Assembly: GCF_002999335.1 (NCBI RefSeq)
Contig: NW_020312425.1
Span: forward strand, 1-64,000
Direction of reading: 5' to 3'
DNA: 64,000 nt
DNA from: Cyclospora cayetanensis
Taxonomy: Eukaryota > Apicomplexa > Conoidasida > Eucoccidiorida > Eimeriidae
This document shows positions 23,556-35,000 of the stretch, piece after piece. The notes under the pieces are model-generated. The model did not search any database and was not told the DNA's origin. It saw only the letters and a list, made by a program, of their open reading frames with translations. Position numbers and translations under genes: made by a program. How positions within the stretch are numbered: position 1 is the stretch's first letter; each line of letters starts with the position of its first letter.

Positions 23556-23980
23556 GCTACCGTGGACACTCTCTACTGCAGCAGTTATATTTACTAAGAG
23601 TGAGCAAAGACTTTACAAAATGATTCGTCTCTTCGTACACAATTTCAGATGTGGAGCAATGTTAGCCAGACACAAGAGATTCCCCACGTTCACTGTGAGT
23701 GTATGTGTATGTTTATGCTTACTATGATTCATGTGCGCCTGGCTGTGAACGCTTGGAGTGGTTTGAATGTGCAGCTACGGGTATCCCAGCAGTCTCTCGT
23801 CCCGCCTCTACAACTGTGAAGGGCGCTGCAAGGGCGGGTGAAAATTCTTTTGAGAAACATCCAATACTTTCCTACTAAGTCTGTATTCGGTCAGGCATTG
23901 ATTGTCTGCCAACAGAGACCATGGATAGAGTGTTCCACGGTGGTACAACAATACTTAGTGCACATGGCGGCACCAGACAG
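23555..23980 (+). repeat. LTR-like repeat, copy B
   Basis: This aligns with copy C from GGCTACCGTGGACACT (23,556) through TTTTGAGAAACATCCAATACTTT (23,850) to GGATAGAGTGTTCCACGG (23,923) and TGGCGGCACCA (23,965-23,975). It directly follows the 3' interior of relic 2 and fits its 3' LTR. Identity between B and C is low by eye, so the insertion is old. LTR ends were not defined. Confidence 0.45.
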
Positions 23981-24791
23981 ACTGAAGGTGTGGGCAAAAC
24001 CGTGTTCTGCAACAGCTGCGGTAAATGACAAACAGACCATATGGTGACTGCCAGATGAAGCTCTCACGATATAGGACTGGTCCGCTGGCGGCCGTAAAAA
24101 GCATGTGCCGCGCTGTAGGAGCTGTAGGGGGCGTGGTGAAAAACAGGCACAGAAGACTAACGGAGTTTCTCCAGTTCAGCAAGAGATCCTCAATTTATCT
24201 AGAATTTTCCATTTACAGCTCAGGAGTTTAGGACACCTGATCTATAGCCCAATTTACCAGTGCCCCTCTGGACTCCACCAAGGGCTTTTACGAGGGTAAC
24301 AATACTGCAAGCGTAAAACGTCGGGAATATATGATTCCCGCACGACACGCCGCATTATTTTTGTCTAAATAAGTGTTACTTAGGCCCCTGAGTAAGAATC
24401 TCTGTAAACCCCCTTCACGACGCGGCACTTTCAGCAGTTGGCGCCCTGTCGGGGCTGGATCATATGCAACTGCTGCATGCGGCAGCAGTAGACTCCCCTT
24501 GGGAAGCCGGTGCAGCGATAGTGTTGTTTAAGTGAGTTTCTCTCTCCTGTTTCTTGTGCAGGTGAGATGGCATAAACCGTCAAGCGGAACCCAAGATGTG
24601 CCGAGAGCACATGCGCGATATTGGGGGCTGCTCGTGACTACCTCTTTGTAGGGTTTTCCTCTCTTACGGCCCCTCTGTGCTTTATTCCGTAAAACCTCGG
24701 AAGCCCTAGCCTTTTTCCTCCGCCTCTGCGGCGAGAGGTTCGCCGATATCACACCCCTTACCCCAAGTACCTCAAGTGAAGGCGCGCGAAA
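23981..24791. other. intergenic, upstream of BRR2
   Basis: This is the spacer between retroelement relic 2 and the BRR2 start codon. It must hold the BRR2 promoter and 5' leader. A short inverted repeat (CGGGAAT / ATTCCCG, about 24,322-24,340) is visible. The minus-strand open frame 25,022-24,528 overlaps the first BRR2 exon and is a shadow. Confidence 0.4.
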
Positions 24792-27700
24792 ATGGCGGAA
24801 GCATTTGAGCGCTTCAAGCGCTTCGAATACAGACAAAACAGCAACCTGGTCTTGCAACGCGACCCTTACCTTACCGGGGCCCCAGGGGGTGCTCATCAGG
24901 GGGAACCAACGGGAGAGCCTGAAACCCTGGCTGGTCGCAAACTGTACCCAATGGGCGACAAGGCAGAGAGAGGCTTGAAGAAGGAGGAAAAGGAGAAGAT
25001 CGGAAAGCGGAGGGCAAAGCAAGCAGAAGGAGGACTTGCCAAAAGGAGCAAACTTGTAAGGTTCAAATCGTAAAGCTCACTGCGTTTTTTGACGTTCCGA
25101 AGTGTACATCCAGGATGCGGCGCCAGCTCGAGTTGCAGGCCCCTCTGTACCTGTTTGAAAAATGTGCCTATGCAAGACCTTTTTCTGGGGGTAACCTGTG
25201 CTAGGGGCATGCAGTTTTGCTTGTTCTTGCGGGTCGCACGCTGGTGAGATGAGTGAGGGTGCGATTTCTTTTCAAAGCTTCGCCAGCGGCCTGGGGTGTT
25301 GGGATGGAGGGTCGATGGTTACTGCAACAAATGACAGTAGCAGAAGCATGGGCTCCTATGTGTCGCTTTCCATGTCTCGCAGGACGTTAAAAAGGGCGCC
25401 ACTGTGCTCGACGCTGATGTGACGGAGAACTTCTTCTACCGCCCGACGACCCGTGCCACCAACCAAGTGTACGAACAGCTGCTCGTGGTGCTTCAGCAAC
25501 AGCTAGGGGATCAACCAGACGAGGTTCTCCGGGGGGCTGCTGACGAGGTGCTGCAAGTACTGAAAGAGGACGGTATCAGAGAGGGAGACAGGAAGAGGAG
25601 CATAGAGGGAGTGCTGGGACCCATTACCCAGGACAGGTTTACGAAGCTGTTTCAGCTATCCAAGAATATTACAGACTTTCTGGGGGCCGATCAAGACAGA
25701 TACGATGCCGGTACGCACAGCGAAAAGACGGGGGAAAATAGTTAGATCATGCGTGTGACCAAGGAATTGCGGGGTTTTGCACCTAGTTTTCTGGCATGCC
25801 TGCTTTTGTCACCCCAACACCCTAAAAGCCCTGTACTTGCAGCTTATCTTGGTATCCGTAGAGTCCTTAGAGTGCTGAGTTGTGTGGAATAGTGCTTCAG
25901 ACTGTGTACACGCTGTGTTGGCAGCTTCTTCCCCCCGCTTGAGTTTAAGGCGTCTCCTGTGTGCCAGCCCGTAGATTTTTCGTACATGTCCTTCTGGTGC
26001 CTCTAAGATTGCTGCGTCCAGTGCAAATGCATGCCCATGTTCGTGCGGTGGGTTTTACTTGCGCTAGTGCTCCTTCAAGAGCCTAGGGCTTGCTGCATAC
26101 AGGCTTTTGTTCCTTCTCGTGCGCGTTGTCCGTCCCCCATGCGTCCTCATTGTATGTACTTCTAGCAGCCGATCTTATCTAACGAACGGTAGGATGCTTG
26201 CGCTTGGCATGCGATGCGCAACAGGCGAGCCAGACACGACCGCTGGTGTTGCGGTGGTCTTTGACGAAGAGGACGAGGGCGAAGACGATTACGGGTATTC
26301 GGACGTCGAGGCGGAGGGAGACGAGGAAGATGACGAAGAGACAGAAGAACAAGAGGAAAAGGAAAAGACATATCTCGCAGCCAAGAATCTGGACGACGAA
26401 GAGGTAGACAGCGCGGAGTCTGCGTACTCTGTGGACGTATCAAAGATCGACCCGCACTGGCTGCAAAGGGAACTTAACGCTGTTTTCTCGGATCCAAATC
26501 AGGCGGTCGCTACGGAGAAGGAAATCTTGTCCAGCCTGCCGATTCCGGACATTCAAGAGTGTGAGAACAAGTTGGTGCTAATCCTTAAGTACGAGAACTT
26601 TGAGCTCGCGAAGAAGATCCTAAAGAACCGCTGGAAGCTCTTTTACTGCATCCGGCTAGGCCAGGCGCAGACGACGGAGGAGAAGGAAGGTATTCGTGAG
26701 GAGATGAAACACACCCAAGAAGGGCAAGAGGTTCTAGAGCTCCTCGATGCCCTAACCTCCCGTAGGAACAAGGAAAAAGAAGTCACCCTGAACGTCCGCA
26801 AGGAGGCAGCGACACTCGCCGCCAAGGCCCAGGTATTCGAGCACGGTAGCATTTATGCGCAAACAGTGGAGTTAACCGAAAAGCCTTTAGTGCATACACG
26901 GACTGTAGCTTGTAGCGTGTGCCTGCAGCGTTTTGTCAGGATGTGCTGCTGCTGCTGCTCAATAGAGTGTCTTTCTCACTGCAGTCGAAAAGTGCCCTCT
27001 TTCGCACTGCACACACCTCCACAATCCGTGCGAACGAACGCCACGAGATCCTTCCGTGGCCGAGGCGGCCCTAGTTCTTATGCCTTTCTGCACGAGCGTG
27101 CGATTCAGCAAACAAGACTCTTGAGACGGTTCGTCTTTTTTCTCGCAGGCTCGAGACGCCTCTCTGCGTGCTGCGGAAGCGGAAGACGACGCCTCTGCGT
27201 TGGGCGGGGGGGCCCCAGGGGCCCACGGTGCACCGGGGGCTCTCTCAACTCAGGGTGCTCAGAGGAAGCCAACGGGTTCTGTCGACTTGCAGGGCGTCAC
27301 CTTCCATCAGGGTAGTCATCTCATGGCCAATGCAAAGGTTAAGCTTCCAGATGGGGCTCAAAGGATCGAAACAAAGGTTCGTGTCGAGCTCTGTGTGTGT
27401 GTGTGTATGCGCACTCTCGATATGATGTGGCGTGTGGCCACTTTTTATGCCGCTATTTCGCGAGCGAGCGTTCGTTGAGGGGTGTATTTGTACTCGCAGT
27501 CTGGGAATGCCATGTAGCGTACTGTGTGAGGCGCATGCTGCCTCGCTGGGGCTCCTGTGCCGTCGGGCCTTTGCGACAAGGGACGCACAGGAGGCGTTTG
27601 GGGCTTGGGGAGAGGTCGTTGTGTGGGGTTGTTGGCGCAGGGGCATACAGGAGGCTGAGAGTCTGTGGGGGTGCGTGCATGCGTGCGTGTGCGCCTTGTT

Positions 27701-30700
27701 CAGAGCTACGATGAGGTTGTTGTTCCTGCTCTGAAGCGGCCAGTCGAGAAGGGCGAGGGCCTTCGGGCAATCTCGACACTCCCGGATTGGGCTCAGCCTG
27801 CGTTTACTGGAGTCGGCATCGAGCGACTGAACGCGCTGCAGTCCAAAGTTTTCGACATCGCGTTTAATACGTACGAGGAGAATTTGCTGCTCTGCGCCCC
27901 CACGGGTGCTGGTAAAACGAACGTTGCCATGCTCGCGATGCTGAACGTTATTGGGCAGTACAGAAACGCGGCAACAGGCAACATCGACCTGAAGGGGTTC
28001 AAGATTATTTACGTCTCCCCCATGAAGGCGCTTGTAGCGGAGCAGGTGCAGGCCTTCTCGCAGAGGCTCCAGCCGTACGGTATCTCGGTTCGGGAGCTCA
28101 CAGGAGATGCGAATCTGACGCGCGAAAAGATTGAGGAAACGCAAGTGATTGTCACGACCCCCGAGAAGTGGGATATTATTACAAGAAAGGCTGGAGAACG
28201 CGCCTACACCCAGCTTGTGCGGCTGGTGATCATCGACGAAATCCACCTTCTGCATGATACTAGGGGCCCGGTTCTGGAGGCGATCGTAGCTCGCACCATT
28301 CGCCAGATTGAAATGTCGCAGGAACACATCAGACTGGTGGGGTTGTCCGCAACGCTGCCCAACTACGAAGATGTCGCAGTTTTCTTGAGAGTCAAACCAG
28401 AGAGGGGGCTCTTTGTCTTTGGAAATCATTACCGCCCCGTGCCTCTCAAGCAAACCTATATCGGCATTAAGGACAAAAAAGCTATCAGACGCTATAACAC
28501 CATGAACGATGTTACATACGAAAAGGTAAGGGCAGCACTACACCTTCTGCACCTGCGATGCAACACACACACACACACACACACACATACACATATACAC
28601 ATACATGCAAATACACACATAATACACACATACAAACAGTTAGGGGCTGCTCAGGCGAGGCGTTTCTCTGCCGATGCCTCATGGTGTTTGCTGCTGACGA
28701 GCACCTCCTCCCGGCACATATCTGCTCACTCGGATCTGCGGCTTGGTGGATGGCTTCATGGCGGGCTCCCGTCTGCCGTGCTATTTTTCAGATTCGCATC
28801 CAGTTTGGAAATTGCTCATGCGTTGCTTACGCTGTATATGAGTTGCTGTGTGCCGTTGCTGCGGACGTCCTCAGGTGCTAGAATGCGCCGGAAAGAACCA
28901 AGTGCTGATTTTCGTGCATAGCAGAAAGGAGACCGTGAAGACAGCCAAGTTTATCTGCGACGCAGCCATGCAGAAGGACACGCTGCCTCGCTTTCTTCAG
29001 ACTTTCTCGGCGAGCCGGGAGATTCTTCAGGCTGAGGCGGAAGCGGTGAAGACGCAGGACCTAAAGGACTTGTTGCCTTACGGCTTTGCGGTCCATCACG
29101 CAGGCTTGCCTAGAACTGACAGAAAGCTCGTGGAGGATTTGTTCGCAGACAGGCATATTCAAGTGCTCGTCTCCACAGCTACGCTGGCGTGGGGTGTCAA
29201 TCTGCCAGCGCATACGGTCATCATCAAGGGTAAGCAAACAGGGATAACGTGGGCGTAAGACGCAAACGGAATTTTTCTGTGACGGGCACGCTTGGGGGAC
29301 GGTTGCATGCACAGCGTGATACAGCGATGCACACATCTGGTAGCGAACTTGGTGGCTGCATCTGGGAGCGCAGAGTATTTCGTTTCGCGAGTACAGACTC
29401 TCTATTCACAAGTGTATCTATCTGCATCTTCATATGGGAGGGAAGCAGGGGGGGAGCTCGTGCGTGAAATTCTTCGTAGAATTCGCTACTTCCTGCGGGC
29501 TGCCGTGAGAGCCTCCATGGACTGACACTTTCCAATTGTGTTGTCTGCGCATCGGCTGCAACAGGTACTCAAGTCTACCTGCCCGAGAAGGGTGCCTGGT
29601 CCGAACTTTCGCCAATGGATATTCTACAGATGATGGGACGTGCGGGGCGCCCTCAGTACGACACTAGCGGCCATGCCATCCTTATCACGCAGCACAGCGA
29701 GCTGCAGTTCTACCTGTCGCTCAACAACCAGCAACTACCAATCGAGTCTCAGATGATCGGCTGCCTCCCCGATATGTTGAACGCCGAGATCGTCTTAGGT
29801 GAGCCCTTGGAGTGCTGGTTTGTACATCGTTTCGTGCGTGTGCAACTCTGCGTCTTTTAGTGATGCGCATTGATTGCTCTTCGCAACTAAAGGGGAGATT
29901 CTAGCCAGGCGGAATCAGTGGGAAGGGTGCCTAGGGGTTAAAAGGGGAGGCTGGAGCGCAGTTGAGGAGGAATGTGCGGTATCTGAGGGTGAGTCGTGGC
30001 TTGCTGGTCATCCACTGCATGCTTACTGCTCTTGTTGATCTACCTGCGGTTCGCATATGCGTTTGCGTGCGTTGTCTCGTTTAGGGTCTATTAGAAGCAG
30101 AGAAGACGCCGTTCACTGGCTGGGATACACATACCTCTACGTGCGCATGCTGAAGGCACCCGCCTTGTACGGCATCTCGCCTGCCGTGCTAAAAGAAGAC
30201 AAGCTGCTTGAGCAGTATTGTATTAATCTAGCAGACTCTGCCTTGAAAATCTTGGACCGCCACTTCCTCATAAAGTATGACAAGCGGACGGGCACGATCC
30301 ACGTGACGGCGATGGGGAGGGTGGCGAGTCACTACTACATTAAGCACTCGACAATTGCGGTGTACAATGAGCACCTCAAGCCAACGCTCTCCGACATCGA
30401 GCTGCTGCGCTTGTTCTCCCTGTCTTCGGAGTTCAAGTACATGCCTGTTAGAGAGGAGGAGAAGCTGGAATTGCAGCGGCTCATGGAGAGAGTCCCCATT
30501 CCCGTGAAGGGCTCTCCCGACGAGTCGTCATCCAAGGTCAACGTCTTGCTGCAAGCGTACATCAGCAAGCTCAAGCTTGAGGGGTTCGCCATGATGGCGG
30601 ATATGGTGTATATCCAGCAGAGTGCCAACCGGATCATGCGGGCCATTTTCGATATATGCCTGAGGAGAGGATGGGCTCAGCTAGCCATGCGAGCCCTCCA

Positions 30701-31969
30701 GTTTTGCAACGAAATTCAGGGCCGCATGTGGAGTACGATGACACCACTGAGGCAATTCAAGGTAAGTCTCAAAAATATCTGCTAGGTAGAATTGGGGGGA
30801 GCCTTAACCCGAGCAGTCCGTCTCCACTCGCTCATTTTCGCTCAAAAATACCTCCCTTCCTCAAAGGACACACATACATCATTCACACATAAACACATTC
30901 ACATACATTCCCACACATGAACACATTCACATACATTCACACACATAAACACATTCACACACATAACCACATTCACATACATTCACACACATAAACACAT
31001 TCACACACATCAACACATTTTTACACACACACTAGGCAGGCCACGCGGCATTCTGTTGTTGCCTCCCCTCCCCCTCTGTCGGTGCCGCCGTCTGCACAGC
31101 CTTTGCAACTGCTTCTGCCTTCGTTTCATGAAATGTTTTCCATCATTGCACGTGTTTTTTCATGTTGCGCAAGCAAGCAGAGAGTCTAGTCCTGTGCCTA
31201 AATAGGTGCTCAAAGACGCCTCTTTTCAGGCCGCTTCGAGTGCCGCTTCTTGTTCATCTTTTCCGTTGAGGGCATAAACCCTCCTTGCCTGTATGTACGA
31301 GGGCTCTCTATAGCCGACTGCAAAGAACGTCCCGCGAACTTTTGTTGTCGCAGTCCTGTGGCACGTCTCCCTCTACTGCAGGTGCTGCCTGAGGAGTTGC
31401 TGCGCAAGATCGAGAAGAAGGACCTGCCCTTCGATCGGTATTACGATTTGACATCGACCGAAATCGGGGAACTAGTGCGCGTGCCCAAGATGGGGAAGCT
31501 GCTGCACCGCCTTATTCACTCCTTCCCAAAGCTGGAGCTTGCAGCCTTCGTGCAGCCTTTAAGTCGGTCTTGTCTTGTCGTCGAGCTGACCATCACACCC
31601 GATTTCCAGTGGGACCCCAAGATACATGGAAACGGAGAAGTCTTCTGGATCATCGTCCACGATGTTGACTGCGAGCAAATCCTGCATCACGAGGTAAAAC
31701 AAGCGTACTAAGTCGAATGCCTCTAGTCCAACGTGCAGAATTGCGTTTTTAGCACCCTATTTGCCGGCTCTCCGAAAAACCCACTTGGTTCCTGTGTTGT
31801 GCTGGGGAGGATCTGGAAGCTTTGTGTGAAGGGGAAAGAGGACTTCTGGCGTGTAGTCACATGTATATACATGTATCTATATGTATATGTGTGTACCTAC
31901 GTCCATGGCTAAGTATGTATTTGTGCATGGGTGTCCTTGTATTTGTGTATGCGTGCCTTTTTGTATGTG

Positions 31970-32021
<52 letters not shown>

Positions 32022-35000
32022 CTGTATGTGAGTGTTTGTATATGATTGTGTGTTCTTTCTCTGCAGATGTTTATTCTCCCTGCTTTCCAGGGAGAGGTCG
32101 AGCACACTCTCACGTTCACGTTGCCAGTGACGGACCCGATCCCACCAAGTTACTGCATTCGCGCTATTTCAGATCGTTGGCTTCACTCCTCTGCCTCTCT
32201 CCCTATATCGTTTAAGAATCTCATTCTTCCAGAGAAGCCTATGCCTCATGCAGAGCTTCTGGATCTGCAGCCGCTGCCAGTGTCGTCGCTGCACGATAAG
32301 AAGGCCGAGGAACTTTATAAGAACGATGGCATCAAGGCGTTCAACCCCATTCAAACACAGGTAAGCGCTTTCTTTGCGCGCTGCAAGAAAGGCGTCAGGC
32401 GTCCCCATCAATCTTCGTCTACGGGGTCCCGATGGCGTGTTGCTGAATGTCTCCAACTCAGTATTCACGCATGCGAGCACGCTAAGGGCGGACGGGGGTA
32501 GGGGGAGAAGGTTGTGCGAGGGCTCATCGCGGCCTGCCTAGGTACCTCTTGGACGTATTGCGTTGACCGTAGTTTGAGCATCCCTGTGCTGATTGCGTCT
32601 TTGTCTTACTTCTGCCTCCTTCAGGTGTTCTCGACTTTGTATTCGACAAGCGAGCCTGTCCTCCTCTGCCTGCCGCCGACGAGTGGCAAGGAGATTTGCA
32701 TCGAATTTGCAATCCTCAGGATGCTAAAGACGGAGCCGGCTAGCGCGTGGAAGGCCGTGTACCTCGCCCCTTATGAGTCTGTCGTACAGGAGACTTTGCG
32801 CCAGTGGAGCTCCAAGTTGGGTGGAGGCCTCGGCCTTAGAGTGACAGAGTTGACAGGCGATTTGCATGCGGATCTGAAGGTACGGTCGGTCTTCGACTGT
32901 GTGCACGCTACGCTGTGTGCGTAAGAAAGCGGTGCAGCAAGCAACAGCAGCCTACCTCTTGCATGCGCATGGGCTCGTGCAAGCGGAGGGGCGGCGAGTG
33001 ATACTGTGGACGCCACCTCTTGCTGCCAAACAGTAGCTAGCGCAGAGCAGTTGTGCTTTCACGCTTGAGAAAAAACCTCTGCGCGGCTTGTTTGGGGGTG
33101 AAGATCTCTTACGCGGGCCGCTCCTGCCTGGCGGGTATGCACCGAGGCCGCACATGCGCAGAGGTTGTGGGGCCTGCCGTGTGGGTGTCTGTACAGCTGC
33201 TCGAGCAGTCGCACATTGTCTTGTCGACTCCAGACAAGTGGGACTTTCTGTCACGGCGGTGGAAGACGCGCAAGGTGTTGCAGTCCATTCGATTGCTGGT
33301 TGTCGACGACCTGCATCTCTTGAACTCCCCGGTTGGCTCGACTCTCGAAGTCTGTCTCTCTCGCATGCGGTACATATCCGCTCAGCTGCCGCAGCCCGTC
33401 CGCATCGTTGCTTGCGCGAATTCTCTTTCGAACGCAAAGGACGTGGCAGACTGGCTCGGCGTCTCGGCTAGCGGTGAGTGCAGCCGTAGACGCTTCCTCG
33501 GGGCGGGGTGTCCGCCAGAGTTCCTAAAGGGGGTATCCTTTCTGGTCCTGTGATGGGGTGTCTGTCGAGACACGTGTTTCTTTTTTCATGTTTTTTATGT
33601 TTTTGCACACCACCGCCCACGCTCTTGAGGGCCTTCCTGGCTGCCTGTGATTCAGGGCTGTTCAACTTCCACCCAAGCGTGCGGACCGTGCCTCTGGAGA
33701 TTTCTCTCCACGGCTTTGATGTGTACAACAGAGAGGCGCGTCTGCTGGCCATGTCACGAGCCGTCCACCAGGCCATCAAGCTCTACACGGCCCCCTCCGC
33801 GGATGACAGCAGGAGTCGCAGCAGCCGCAAGCTGAAGAACGTCTTAGTGTTCTGCTCAGACAGGAAGCAATGCAGGCTCACTGCCATCGACCTGCTCCTC
33901 CAAACGGCAGCTGACGACCAACCAAAGAAGTATCTTCATGTTTCAGGCAAGCCCCTTCAAGCATTTTTCTTTTGATTGTTTCCTTTTATTTTAGAGGCAC
34001 CTCTCCGCCACAGGCTCTAGCTCTCTCTCTCGCAAGCAGCTCTCGCCTAGGTGTGCCTCCTCAAGTCGCACGCAGGAAGCAGGAGAAACCAGCTCGTGAA
34101 GCTTTCTCCTGCTGTGGGGAAGGTGGTTTTTGTATAACTTGGGTGTTTTCTTGTTATGGCCCTAAGCGATGGCCTGACGCGCACAATCCCTTGCCACCTC
34201 TCCGAATTTGCGGACGTGCTGCAGACGATACAATAAAGCAGTACACCTCGATTGTGCGCGACAAGATGCTTCTGGAAACCCTCTCATACGGTGTTGGCCT
34301 CTATCACTCCGGACTTTCTGCAGCAGAGCGGCTTCTGGTGCAGCAGCTGCACTCCAGTGGCGCTATTCAAGTGGTTGTCGCGGCCGAAGAAGCTGCATGG
34401 GGGCTGCAAATGAGTGCCCATTTGGTCGTAGTCGTCGATACGAAGCGCTTTACTGAAAACGGGTGCTTAAAAGGACACGTGTACATGCAGCTCATATATA
34501 TATATACATATGCATACATATTTATATACATCTACTATACATACCTATATATGTATATGCATTTCTTCCCGCTGAAATAGCCTTATAGGGAGGGGGGAGG
34601 CATGCCTCATTGCTGGCTGCTGTATGGCGATGGTGGCGTCAAGCAACTCACGAGCTTGTTTTGTTAAGGGCGCCTCGAAGCGTGGCATCGTATGAGTTTT
34701 GATGGCGAATTCACAGCATCCACGCTGCTTCGCGTTTCTTGAATTGAGCACAGCGGAAAGCGCCTGCAGGCTCTAAGAAGACCTGGCCATTCATGATATT
34801 CTGTTGTCTCACTCTATACATTTATGTATATGTGTATACATGTGGGCTTGTGCACTTGTGTATGTAGAGAGTGCATGTTCGTGTGTATTTGTATGGGCTT
34901 ATGTATGTGGATTTGTGTGTGCTTCCCCTCTCAGTTACGAGGATTATCCCATAGCCGATGTCTTGCAGATGCTCGGCCGCGCTACACGACCCGGCATTGA

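Noticed and set aside
24427..24460. TTGGCGCCCTGTCGGGG resembling a retroviral lysine-tRNA primer-binding site
   Set aside because: Only the first nine or so bases fit, no LTR end directly precedes it, and no element interior follows before BRR2.
26107..27425. Long read-through frame starting with Val/Arg/Cys-rich residues before the acidic BRR2 exon
   Set aside because: The BRR2 exon begins at the acceptor at 26,224 by phase and alignment. The upstream and downstream parts of the frame are intron sequence with TG and TGC repeats.
27245..28453. 402-residue minus-strand frame opposite BRR2
   Set aside because: It is fully antisense to helicase exons with strong family alignment. It contains the translated CA/TG repeat and no motif of its own.
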